From the NCBI GenBank assembly GCA_028280405.1, contig JANQLW010000028.1:1-62095 (forward strand): a stretch of 62,095 bases of DNA, read 5' to 3'. The notes under the pieces are model-generated. The model did no database searches. It was not told the DNA's origin and worked only from the letters and a program-made list of their open reading frames with translations. The position numbers were made by a program, and so were the translations under genes. Positions 27,006-36,800 of the stretch are shown here, in pieces (within the stretch, counting starts at the first letter, position 1; each line of letters begins with the position of its first letter). The stretch comes from Bacteroidales bacterium (lineage in GTDB: Bacteria; Bacteroidota; Bacteroidia; Bacteroidales; GCA-2711565).

Positions 27006-30000
27006 ATGCCTAAAAATTATAAATACTACATAATAGTTATATTGGTTTCATTCTTGTTACCGTTATTTTTACCAGCCCAGGTAAAACGTCCTTTAATGAA
27101 AGACAGCAGGGATGAATTAGCGAGAATTATGGCCGCGGATTACAACATAATTTCCCTGGCCATTGCCACCTTTGAGGGTAAAGTAAACCCGGTTGTAAAA
27201 GAAGTAAAACGATTGGGTGGCGAAGTACGTTATCGCAGTGATGAATTAGGTTACTTGCGCATTAATGTCCCGATTCACAATGTAATGAAACTGATGTCTT
27301 TTCCTGATATTGAAGCAATAATGATTAACACAGCCTATTTGGGAGAGGATGGCTCTGCGAATTCAATACAAACAGTTTCCAGACAAGCCAGATCCATTCA
27401 TGCAAAAACGGATACAAGCCGTACTTCCTGGCCACCGGTTTTGTCGGATTATCCGCTTGAGAATCCTTATCATCCCTGGGAAGATCTGGATGTTACGAAT
27501 TTTATAAAAGAAAATCCAACTTTCGATGGACGTGGAACAGTTATAGGTCTTATAGAGAGTTTTCCCGACATTTTATTACCTGAGCTACAGTGGTCTCTGG
27601 ATAAAAATGGAAATAAAGTAAGAAAAATTATTGACCAAATCAATGTCTCTGATCCTCTTGATGCCAGACTTATTGGAAATAATAATTTGAAAAATAAGAA
27701 AATAGCTTTTAGAAATAATTATCGGTATACCAGGGATTTGCGTTGGGTTGATATGAAAACAGAAGTTAAAGTAAAAGAAGGAAAAGTTATTTTTAACGAT
27801 ACTGTTTACATAATAAATGGAAAAGGAAAGTATAGAATAGGCCTGCTCACATTAGGCAAAGGATTAAAACGTCTGCTAAAGGGCATAGATGTAAAAATAG
27901 ACTCAACAGGACAAATGGCTGTTTTGTGGGATGAAGAAAGTGATAAAGTCTGGGTGGATACGAATTCGGATTATGATTTTTCCGATGAAACAGCGCTAAA
28001 AGAATATAAACTTAATCAGGAATATGGCCTTTGGGGCAAAGATGATCCTGCAACGGCAATTCGCGAATCCATAGCCTTTACAGTACAAATAGACAGAAAA
28101 AATAAATTTATCAGTATCAACGATTGTATTGGCAGTCATGTTACAATGGTAGCCGGGTCGGCAGTGGCTAATGATGCTTTTGGAGGGAAAGTAAAAGGAG
28201 TTGCACCCAATGCACAGCTTATCCCTATTTCCTATGCTTATGGTTCAACCAAATCGTATTATATAGAGTCCCTTATTGTTGCATTTACAGATGATCGGAT
28301 AGATGTTGTATTGATTGAATCATATACTCCTCAGTCTGCAGGGGTATATGACCTTCGGGATGGGACATCTGTAATTGATATTATTCATGAGCGAATACTT
28401 AAAAAATATCCCAAACCCTGTGTCGTTACAGGAGGCAATACAGCCGGTTTGACTCAAATTGGGAATAATACAGTGGGTGAACGTTTAATGTGTATTGGCG
28501 GTTATCAAAGCAAAGAGGCTATATTGACTAACTTTGCAGTGAAAGGTGCTCCCCGGGATGATATACATGCTGCCAGCGCTTATGGGCCTGCAGGAAATGG
28601 TCTTTTAAAACCGGATTTGCTGTCTCCCTCTTATATTATTACTTTAACTCCTGGATTTACTCTGGAAAAAGGAACACTTCACAGTTTGTACCGTTTACCT
28701 CCCGGTTATGAACGGGGAGGAGGCACCTCACAAGCCACTCCCGTAGCGGCAGGAGCCATTGCTCTTTTGGTGAGTGCCATCAAACAAAGTGACATGGCAA
28801 TAAAACCCCAATACATCAAAAATTCATTGGCATCTACGGCGCGGTACATTTCTAATTTACAAGCACACCAGCAGGGAAATGGTCTGATACAAGTAGGAAG
28901 TGCCTGGGAAAATTTACAAAAGCTTGAAAAGTATGTACCCCCAATAAAAATTAAGGTAGAAGCGGATGTAAAAACCGTCTGTAGCCATTTGAATGCAACC
29001 CCTCATAAAGGCTTGGGACTGTTTGAACAAGAGGGGTGGAAAAAGGGCATGAGTGGTGAGAGAACGCTTACATTTATCCGAACCAGTGGAAGTGCGAAGC
29101 CTATATCATTTAATATCATCTGGCAGGGTAACAATGATTCTACATTTACTGGTAAAGAGAAAATAGTACTGCCCTTAAATAAAGCTGTTTCTTATCCTGT
29201 TCAAATTACAGCAAAAGACTATGGAGTTCATAGTGCCTTATTGATTTTGGATCATCCTGATTACCCAGGACAGGAATGTAAGTTGATGGCTACGATTGTA
29301 GTACCTGAAAAATTTCAGCGTTCTGATAATTACGCTATTGTAAAAAAAGAAATGCTTCGAAGGCCAAATGGCAGATTAAATTATTTTATTAACATTCCGG
29401 AAGGAACTGAGCATCTGAGCGCAGAGATACAGTCTACCAATAAGGAGTTGGTATTGACTTTACATCCTCCTGATAAAAGCTTTATACATAATAGTTGGAC
29501 AATGATTTATGGTTATTCGGATTATAAAAGAGTCAATTTATCTCATCCTATTCCTGGAAATTGGGAAGTGGTCATAAAAGAATTTCCTTATCCCAATGGT
29601 TATGCAGACTTTTTAGAAAGTTTGGGTGACTCATTACCTGATGTTTCTGTTACTACCAAATTTAATATTTATAATACTTCATTTGGTAAAAATACACTTG
29701 ACTTTAAGGATAAAAAACAGGGAAGTGATTTATTTAAATATGTCAATAAATCCTCTGCTTTTAAAGGTAAAGTTTACGGATCAGCTATTGGAGTCCAACG
29801 GAAAGTGAAAAAAAAGATTGCTGAAAATGAGCTACATATTTATGAAGTTAAAATTGATACAGGCACAACAGCTTTACTTGTTGACCTTAATATCAATATT
29901 GATACTGATGCAGATTTAGATGTTTTAGTGCTGGATCCGGGAGGTAGAGATGCTTTGACAGGAAAGTATTATGCTGGTTATGATTATTCAGGTTTTGGGA

Positions 30001-30332
30001 AATCCTATTCCGGTAGTGAAGCAATTTCCATTGATAATCCAACACCTGGTAGTTGGAAAATTATTATAGATGGATTTTTAATCCCTCAAGGAAACATAGA
30101 ATACACGTATTCAGATATTATACAACATCCTAAATACGGTTTTGTTAGTACTTCGGATATTATTAAAGAACGAAAAATGGGGGAAAGCTGGCCCATCAAT
30201 GCCCATCTTTGGTTAAATGAAAAGTCTTCAGATGATCGAAAAGCAGTAGGGGTTCTTCGGGTAGAAAGGATTACGGATGATGCTAAAAAGAAACCGGTGC
30301 TTATCAAAAGGGAAATTATTCAATTAGAATAA
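27006..30332 (+). CDS. Secreted S8 (subtilase/TPPII-like) peptidase with Asp-to-Glu change
   Basis: An exported protein of 1108 residues (signal YYIIVILVSFLLPLFLPAQ). After a propeptide-like region comes a subtilase domain resembling tripeptidyl peptidase II: FDGRGTVIGLIESFPDI (about 173-189), SHVTMVAGSAVA with the His at 378, the oxyanion Asn in TGGNTAG (478) and GGGTSQATPVAAG with the Ser at 575. The first triad residue, normally Asp in VLDTG, is Glu184. A domain of about 190 residues is inserted between the Asp/Glu and His motifs. The last 450 residues look like beta-sandwich domains. It follows SusCD2 after a terminator. Activity is uncertain because of the Glu. Confidence 0.82.
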   Translation: MPKNYKYYIIVILVSFLLPLFLPAQVKRPLMKDSRDELARIMAADYNIISLAIATFEGKVNPVVKEVKRLGGEVRYRSDELGYLRINVPIHNVMKLMSFPDIEAIMINTAYLGEDGSANSIQTVSRQARSIHAKTDTSRTSWPPVLSDYPLENPYHPWEDLDVTNFIKENPTFDGRGTVIGLIESFPDILLPELQWSLDKNGNKVRKIIDQINVSDPLDARLIGNNNLKNKKIAFRNNYRYTRDLRWVDMKTEVKVKEGKVIFNDTVYIINGKGKYRIGLLTLGKGLKRLLKGIDVKIDSTGQMAVLWDEESDKVWVDTNSDYDFSDETALKEYKLNQEYGLWGKDDPATAIRESIAFTVQIDRKNKFISINDCIGSHVTMVAGSAVANDAFGGKVKGVAPNAQLIPISYAYGSTKSYYIESLIVAFTDDRIDVVLIESYTPQSAGVYDLRDGTSVIDIIHERILKKYPKPCVVTGGNTAGLTQIGNNTVGERLMCIGGYQSKEAILTNFAVKGAPRDDIHAASAYGPAGNGLLKPDLLSPSYIITLTPGFTLEKGTLHSLYRLPPGYERGGGTSQATPVAAGAIALLVSAIKQSDMAIKPQYIKNSLASTARYISNLQAHQQGNGLIQVGSAWENLQKLEKYVPPIKIKVEADVKTVCSHLNATPHKGLGLFEQEGWKKGMSGERTLTFIRTSGSAKPISFNIIWQGNNDSTFTGKEKIVLPLNKAVSYPVQITAKDYGVHSALLILDHPDYPGQECKLMATIVVPEKFQRSDNYAIVKKEMLRRPNGRLNYFINIPEGTEHLSAEIQSTNKELVLTLHPPDKSFIHNSWTMIYGYSDYKRVNLSHPIPGNWEVVIKEFPYPNGYADFLESLGDSLPDVSVTTKFNIYNTSFGKNTLDFKDKKQGSDLFKYVNKSSAFKGKVYGSAIGVQRKVKKKIAENELHIYEVKIDTGTTALLVDLNINIDTDADLDVLVLDPGGRDALTGKYYAGYDYSGFGKSYSGSEAISIDNPTPGSWKIIIDGFLIPQGNIEYTYSDIIQHPKYGFVSTSDIIKERKMGESWPINAHLWLNEKSSDDRKAVGVLRVERITDDAKKKPVLIKREIIQLE

Positions 30333-30415
30333 TAATATCAGAAGAATGAACTTATTAGCCCGATAATTGGAAAAAAAATTATAAATTTATTTTCTTGCTT
30401 AAATCATTTTAAATT

Positions 30416-31555
30416 ATGAGATATAAAAAATATTTCTTCTTTATTCTGCTTTTTATTTGTGGTGCTTGCAACGATATAAAAGCCGATAAAGAAAATGCAA
30501 CACTTACAGTAGGTGTTTTTGGATATAATGGAGCAAATACTATTTGCATAATAGATGCTATAGAAGCATTAAAAATAGACAAAGATATTTCTCCAAGGGT
30601 AATATCAGCTAATGATATTTTATCAGGTGCAGCTGATGATGTAGATGTATTTCTTTTTCCCGGAGGTAGCGGCCGTTTGCATACCGGAAATTTAGGGGCA
30701 CAAGGACAACAGAAAATCATTGAGTTGATAACAAAGAAAGGCAAAGGAGTTGTAGGCATATGTGCAGGAGCATATGCACTTACTAAAACACCTGATTATC
30801 CGGGTTTGGGGCTTAGCGGAGCTGAAGCTATAGATCTTGAACATGATCATAGAGGGCATGGTATGGTGAAATTTTCCTTAACAGAGGCCGGCAAAAAGAT
30901 ATTTCCCGAGCTTCAGGGCCGTACAATTAATTATTGTCAATATTTTGAGGGGCCTGTATTAATTCCGGAGAATGTTTCAACGTATAAATATAAAGAATTG
31001 GCTACAATGTTAAGTGATGTTCATACCGTAGCAGGTAGCCCTGCAGGTATGACCATGAACCGTCCGTTTATCATCATTACTGATGTGGGAAAAGGGAAGA
31101 CAGCCTCCGTTGTTGGACATCCTGAAGGTACACCAGGTATGAGATGGATGATTCCACGGCTGGTACGCTATTTAGCCGGCAAAGAGCTGATTTCATATAG
31201 TGATAAAGTTGTACGGCCGGAATTACACAATAAGGAAGTATTGTTTACAAACGAATTATTGAAGGTAAGGGATGAATATTATCTCGATTTATTCAAATCA
31301 AAAGAAGAAAAACTAAAGGCTATGCAGGATCTTGTTGATATGAAAGCACGTCCGGTAATCGCGCGTCACATTATTCCAATGCTAAGAGATCATCATTTTG
31401 AAGTACGCCTCAAAGCTGCAGAACTAATCGTTTATTTAGAAAGAACAGAAGGCATAGATGATTTGAAATTAGCAGTTAGTCTTGAACAGGATATGGATCA
31501 CAGAAAAAAATTAGAAGAACAATTGAAATTATTGGAGAGCTTTTTAGGAAAATAA
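30416..31555 (+). CDS. BPL_N (class I amidotransferase-like) protein with C-terminal HEAT-like region
   Basis: A 379-residue exported protein, possibly a lipoprotein (ILLFICGAC). Residues 30-270 match the biotin-protein-ligase N-terminal amidotransferase-like fold: VDVFLFPGGSGRLHTGNLG, the nucleophile elbow VGICAGAYAL (Cys116), NYCQYFEGPVL and TASVVGHPEGTPGMRWMIPRLVRYL. The last 90 residues (RPVIARHIIPMLRDHHFEVRLKAAELIVYL) look like a HEAT repeat pair. Such proteins are of unknown function when secreted. It lies after the subtilase and may be cotranscribed. Its fold is related to that of the ThuA-like proteins downstream. Confidence 0.75.
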   Translation: MRYKKYFFFILLFICGACNDIKADKENATLTVGVFGYNGANTICIIDAIEALKIDKDISPRVISANDILSGAADDVDVFLFPGGSGRLHTGNLGAQGQQKIIELITKKGKGVVGICAGAYALTKTPDYPGLGLSGAEAIDLEHDHRGHGMVKFSLTEAGKKIFPELQGRTINYCQYFEGPVLIPENVSTYKYKELATMLSDVHTVAGSPAGMTMNRPFIIITDVGKGKTASVVGHPEGTPGMRWMIPRLVRYLAGKELISYSDKVVRPELHNKEVLFTNELLKVRDEYYLDLFKSKEEKLKAMQDLVDMKARPVIARHIIPMLRDHHFEVRLKAAELIVYLERTEGIDDLKLAVSLEQDMDHRKKLEEQLKLLESFLGK

Positions 31556-31673
31556 ACGATAAAGAGGATCAGTTCCCATCTATCATAGAAAATAAAGGAA
31601 TTCAAAATTACTTTTTAAAAGTATATTTAAAGTTAAATAAAATGCACACGATAATGCAGGTATTTCTCTAAGC

Positions 31674-31781
31674 AGGGTTTCTGTTACATTTGCTCCAAAT
31701 GGACTTAATTGGGCTGTCCCAATTGGCAGAGATGTAATTGATACTTCCAATGGCCAGATAAAACAGAATCTCAGAGAATAA
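31674..31781 (+). pseudogene. C-terminal remnant of a SusD/RagB gene
   Basis: One frame reads about 35 residues ending NGLNWAVPIGRDVIDTSN, then GQIKQNLRE and a TAA at 31779-31781. This is the usual C terminus of SusD proteins (a W-x-[IV]-PI-x-x-x-[EV]-I ... N-x-x-[IL]-x-QN pattern). No upstream part of the gene remains. It shows that another SusCD unit once lay between loci 2 and 3. Confidence 0.6.
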
Positions 31782-31864
31782 TTCTTACACTTAATTGTTT
31801 AAAGGGGTAAGGTCAACTTTGGCTTTATCCCTTTTTATAATTGTGAGTGTCCTTTACATTTTTA

Positions 31865-31872
31865 TATCTTTG
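31865..31872 (+). promoter_or_regulatory. TAnnTTTG promoter of sigma gene 3
   Basis: TATCTTTG lies 11 bases upstream of the sigma ATG at 31884, giving a very short leader. An imperfect -33 box (ATTG, 31840-31843) is 21 bases upstream. Confidence 0.55.
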
Positions 31873-31883
31873 CCTTCAAAATC

Positions 31884-32441
31884 ATGTCTAGGAAATATAC
31901 TTATTTTAAGATTAAAGATGAAGCGCATTATCGGAGTATCTTCACCGAATACTTTCCTTCCCTTTATTACTACGCTTTAAGGATTATTCATGATGAACAG
32001 TTAGCAGAAGATTTCGTTCAGGAAATATTTTTAGACCTCTGGAAAAAGAAAAATGAGGTCTATATTGAAAAAATTGCCAATTATCTATATACTTCCATCC
32101 GTTTTAAATGCATGAACCATATTCGGCATGAAAAAGTAAAAAGAGAATACGCTGATAAAAAAATATCAGAAAACAACAATTTTATTGATGACTCCATTAT
32201 TATGATTGAAGAGGAAATGGTAAGAGAAATCAATAAACATATCGATTCCATGCCGGAACAACGAAAAAAGGTTTTCCAAATGTATGTAGACGGATTTTCT
32301 CAGGAAGAAATTGCTAATAAATTGAACATTAGTATTAATACAGTGAAAACCCATAAACAGAAAGCAAAGCAGTTTCTTCGTGAAACTTTGAAGAATAGCC
32401 TGTATATTATTTTTTTAATCAAGTTTGATTCCTTTCTGTAA
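31884..32441 (+). CDS. ECF sigma-70 factor of SusCD locus 3
   Basis: An ECF sigma factor of 185 residues. Region 2 is seen in FTEYFPSLYYYALRIIHDEQLAEDFVQEIFLDLWKK; region 4 in MPEQRKKVFQMYVDGFSQEEIANKLNISINTVKTHKQKAKQFL. It starts at ATG 31884 close behind a TAnnTTTG box. FecR follows 135 bases downstream. It belongs with the other SusCD-linked sigma factors in the window but is clearly diverged from them, so each locus probably has its own specificity. Confidence 0.92.
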   Translation: MSRKYTYFKIKDEAHYRSIFTEYFPSLYYYALRIIHDEQLAEDFVQEIFLDLWKKKNEVYIEKIANYLYTSIRFKCMNHIRHEKVKREYADKKISENNNFIDDSIIMIEEEMVREINKHIDSMPEQRKKVFQMYVDGFSQEEIANKLNISINTVKTHKQKAKQFLRETLKNSLYIIFLIKFDSFL

Positions 32442-32576
32442 AACTCAATCTCTACATCGCTCAATCAAAATACTTGTTTTAAAAAATAGTATTTAAAGAA
32501 TTTTTGATTTCCGTTCACCCTATTTGTTGAGTCAGGACACATTATGTTGTATACACTCAACCAATGTACCATATAA

Positions 32577-33770
32577 ATGAGAAAAATTGAAGATAATATC
32601 AATATTAGTCAGCAGTTAGTCAGGTACTTAAAAGATGAACTGAGCGAAACTGAAAAAACAGAAGTTGACAAACTTCTGGATAATGATATTGAATTAAATA
32701 ATCTTTTTAATAAGCTAAAACAGGAAGATTATTTAGAAAAACAAATACAACGTCATCGGTCTATTAATCTTGATGAAAAATGGAACCATCAAATAGGCAA
32801 GATCAGGCAATCAAATTTTAGAAAACGTTTTTTTTATTTTTCAAAAATAGCTGCTGCTATTATTATTCCATGTTTGATTGCAACCTATCTGATCTTTACT
32901 ACCCAATCCGATTTTAATGATACTAAAGAGGAATTTGCACTTAAAGCAATTCCAATTGGGAATAAAGCTCAAATTATTACAGAACAGGGCAATACTTATG
33001 ATCTTGATGGAGAAAATATTACCATCCGAAATAAGTCAGCAAAAATAAATCAGATCGGAAAAAAACTTGTATATGCTAAACAAGTGAGAATTCTAACCAA
33101 TAAAACAGAGATTGAGTATCATACTTTAATCGTTCCTAAAGGTCAAAATCGCAGTTTGATATTATCAGATGGTACTCAGGTATTGGTAAATGCAGAGTCG
33201 AAAATTAAGTACCCGGTTGATTTTATTGGACATGAGAGAAGAGTTGAGGTTCTTAAAGGTGAAGCTTATTTTAATGTTGCTGAAAATAAGAATAAACCAT
33301 TTATTGTAAACACTGCCCGTGGAAGTGAAATTAAAGTGTTAGGGACTTCTTTTAATGTACGTGCTTATGGAGATGATGGAGCTGATGTGACTACTTTGGT
33401 TGAAGGTAGTGTGAGCCTGAAACATAAATTCAATCCTGATTCTGAAATTGAATTAGAACCCGGCCAGCAAGCAACATTAAAAAGTGTAAATCATAGAATA
33501 AATGTTCAAAATGCTGATATGGAAGCTGCTCTTGCCTGGACTAAGCGAAAGTTTATTTTTAAATCAAAAAGCCTTGAAGAAATATTCAAACATCTTAACA
33601 GATGGTATGATTTCAATGTGGAATATCAAAATAAAAATATTATGCAAAAAAAGTTTCGTGCAAATGTAGACATTGACAAAGGCGTAATATTTATACTGGA
33701 TTTATTGGAAAAAACAGAACGTGTATATTTTGAATACAAAGGAAATACAATACGTGTGAAAGATATGTAG
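32577..33770 (+). CDS. FecR-family anti-sigma factor of locus 3
   Basis: An anti-sigma regulator of 397 residues with a membrane segment (IAAAIIIPCLIATYLIF, about 91-108). The periplasmic FecR domain includes LIVPKGQNRSLILSDGTQVLVNAES, AYFNVAENKNKPFIV and VLGTSFNVRAYGDD. The DUF4974 tail starts at FKSKSLEEIFKHLNRWYDF. The gene is in the standard order sigma-FecR-SusC. Two hairpins lie in the 90-base gap to SusC. Confidence 0.93.
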   Translation: MRKIEDNINISQQLVRYLKDELSETEKTEVDKLLDNDIELNNLFNKLKQEDYLEKQIQRHRSINLDEKWNHQIGKIRQSNFRKRFFYFSKIAAAIIIPCLIATYLIFTTQSDFNDTKEEFALKAIPIGNKAQIITEQGNTYDLDGENITIRNKSAKINQIGKKLVYAKQVRILTNKTEIEYHTLIVPKGQNRSLILSDGTQVLVNAESKIKYPVDFIGHERRVEVLKGEAYFNVAENKNKPFIVNTARGSEIKVLGTSFNVRAYGDDGADVTTLVEGSVSLKHKFNPDSEIELEPGQQATLKSVNHRINVQNADMEAALAWTKRKFIFKSKSLEEIFKHLNRWYDFNVEYQNKNIMQKKFRANVDIDKGVIFILDLLEKTERVYFEYKGNTIRVKDM

Positions 33771-33777
33771 AAAATAT

Positions 33778-33835
33778 AAAAGGGATTGCTTGGACCCAAT
33801 CCCCTTTATGCAGTTAATCCCGACTGAAGTCGGGA
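33778..33835 (+). terminator. Two hairpins in FecR-SusC gap of locus 3
   Basis: An 11-bp stem with one mismatch (33778-33788 with 33797-33807, followed by TTTATG) is succeeded by a perfect 8-bp stem TCCCGACT/AGTCGGGA (33818-33835). They are in the same position as the hairpins of the other SusCD loci. Confidence 0.6.
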
Positions 33836-33860
33836 CATTTAATAACAAACATTCAAATTT

Positions 33861-36800
33861 ATGAAAAAAAACTTACATGATGCCTTTCGCTATGCGCGGA
33901 AGAAGCAAAAAATCTTAATGATTATGAAGTTATCATTGATTTTGACAATCGTACTTTTGGTAAGTAATGTGCAAGCCGGACTGTCACAGAAAGCAATGTT
34001 TACCTTAAAGCTTTCAGGTGTTAGCGTGGAGAAAGTATTTAAAGAAATTGAAAGCAAAAGTAGTTTTAGGTTTATTTATCAAAGTGATGACATTGAAAAT
34101 TTGAAAGCTGTGACTATTGCTTTTGAAGAAGTAGATATTCATACGATTCTTTCCGAATGTTTAGAAGGAAGTGAATTAGAATATCTTATTGAAAAAGATT
34201 TTATCATTATTCATCCTGCAAAAGTTGAAGAGACCGATGAACAAGCTGCTGTTGAAGTTTCCGGTAAAGTAACAGACTCTGAAGGAAATCCATTACCAGG
34301 AGCAACTATATTGGAAGAAGGAACGATGAATGGAGTTGTTACCGATGCAAATGGTAATTATAAATTATCCGTAGCCGGGCCTGCTTCTAAAATTAAAATA
34401 AGCTTTATTGGTTTTACCACTCAAATAGTTGAAGTTGGGAATAAAACTATTTTAAATATCGTTTTAGAAGAATCTGCTGAAAGTTTAAGTGAAGTTGTAA
34501 TCACAGGTTATCAAACAATTTCTAAAGAAAGAGCAACAGGATCTTTTGCTAAAATCAGTACAGAACAAATTGAAAAACCGGCCTCTAGTATTTCAGAACG
34601 TTTGGTTGGTATGGTTGCTGGTTTAAATAGTACTATTGATGCTGAGGGTAATGTAGAATTCGAAATTCGTGGTAAAACAAGTTTATTTGCAGATGCTCAA
34701 CCATTAATCGTTGTGGATGGATTTGCGATTGAAGGCAATTTTTCAAGCATCAACCCTAATGATGTTGAAAGTATTACAGTACTTAAAGATGCAGCAGCAG
34801 CTTCTATCTGGGGTGCCAAATCTGCAAATGGTGTTATCGTAATTACTACTAAAAAAGCGAAAAAAGGACAAACAAAGATTTCTGTTTCATCATTTATAAA
34901 AATGTCTTCTAAGTTGGACTTAGGATATGTAACTCCTTGGGCAACGAGTGAGGAAGTAATTAATTATGAACAAAATGGTTTTGATTCTCAGTTCTTTGGC
35001 GGTCCATGGGGATATCCTTCTGCATCTATTAATAGTGTGATCGGTACAAGATCACAAGCTGTAGTTGCTATGAATGAAGCCCGATTAGGCAGAATTACAG
35101 AAGCTGAAAGAGATGCTATCTTAAATAAACTAAAAGGTTTAGATAATAAAGATCAAATCAGAAAATATTTATTAAATACACCAATGACCCAACAGCACAA
35201 TGTGAATATTTCTGGCGGTAACGATAATATGGTAAATTCTTTATCCTTAATGTGGGAAGATAGAAATGAATTCTTCAAAGGAAACGAAAATACAAAGTAT
35301 TTAGTGAACTACAGAAACAGAGTGAATGTGACTGATTGGATGGATTTTGAATTCTCCGGGATGCTTCAGTATAACGAAAGAACACGTAATGGCCTTGAAC
35401 TAAATTCCTGGGGTGCTGAAAGTTTAGCCAGCTTAGCTCCGTTTGATATGTTGGTAAATGAAGATGGTAGCCTTGCGGATATGACTTATCTTAAATATTA
35501 TGTTCCTAATCTTGATGCATTTATTCCAAAAGAGCTTTTCCCATATTCTGATTGGTCTTATAACCCAATACAGGAAATTAATAGCAGAGATATTAGAACG
35601 AAGCAGTTAAATACAAGAATCCAGGCAGGATTGAACTTCAAAATTATGAAAGGCCTGAAGTATTCAACGAAGATTCAATACGAATTATTTACTACATCAA
35701 ATAATAGCTATTATAGTGAAGAATCATATGCTGCCAGAAATCTTGTGAATCAAACTTCAGAATGGCTTGGATTTTTTGGGTCCCCAGATGTACCTCCAAC
35801 ACAAAATTTACCTTTAGGTGGTTATTTACGACAAAATAAGATGGAAGTAAGAGCATATAATTTTAGAAATCAAATTGATTTTAATAGAAAATTTGCTGCT
35901 GACCATGAAGTAAATATTGTTGTAGGGTCAGAAATCTCTAGCAGGGTCGCCGAAGGAACTGTTTATCCAGATGTATTTGGTTATGATGATGAAAAATTGA
36001 CCTCTGGGAAATTATTAAACCCAATTGATGATGCTTCTATGTGGAATGGATATCCATTATCATATGCAAGATTTTTCTTTAGTGCTAATCTTGAACCTAC
36101 CAGTTCATTTACTTATGATACAGAACGTTTGTTCTCATTATATGGAAATGGTGCGTATACCTATTTAGATAAATATACTGTATCAGGTAGTTTCAGAATT
36201 GATGCTTCTAACTTAATTACAGATGATCCTTCTTATCGTTATTCTCCTTTTTGGTCTGCTAGTTTAGGTTGGCAAATGGCAAAAGAAGATTTCATGAGTA
36301 ATGTAGAATGGGTTGATCGTTTAAATGCAAGATTTACTTATGGTTTTAATGGTAATGTTGATCGTTCCACATCTTTCTTACCATTGATTAATGTAGCAAG
36401 TAATATTAATCCGTATACACATGAGTATACTGCTTCAATATCCAGTTTTGGTAATCCTTCATTGAGATGGGAGAAAACAAGATCTATAAACTTAGGATTT
36501 GATTTCTCTTTATTCCAGGGGAAATTAAATGGTTCTATCGACCTTTATCATAAAAAAGGAACTGATTTAATTATTCAACAATCAATCCCTGCTATTAACG
36601 GTACAGAATCTCAAAAGTTCAATAATGGAGAGATGGTGAATAAGGGTATTGAAATTAAATTAGGTTCCAGTGCAAATATTGTGGGTGATGATATTGTATG
36701 GAGAGGTAGTATGAACTTTGCCTATAACAAGAACCGTATTACTAAGTTATTTAAGGCAGGTTATGCCATGTGGGATTTATGGGGCGGAACCAGATCATTC

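Larger units (their letters stand above)
31556..31883. other. Intergenic stretch with SusD remnant and sigma promoter
   Basis: This 328-base stretch has no intact gene. It holds a decayed SusD C terminus (31674-31781) and the promoter of the next sigma gene. The first 100 bases show nothing recognisable. Confidence 0.6.
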
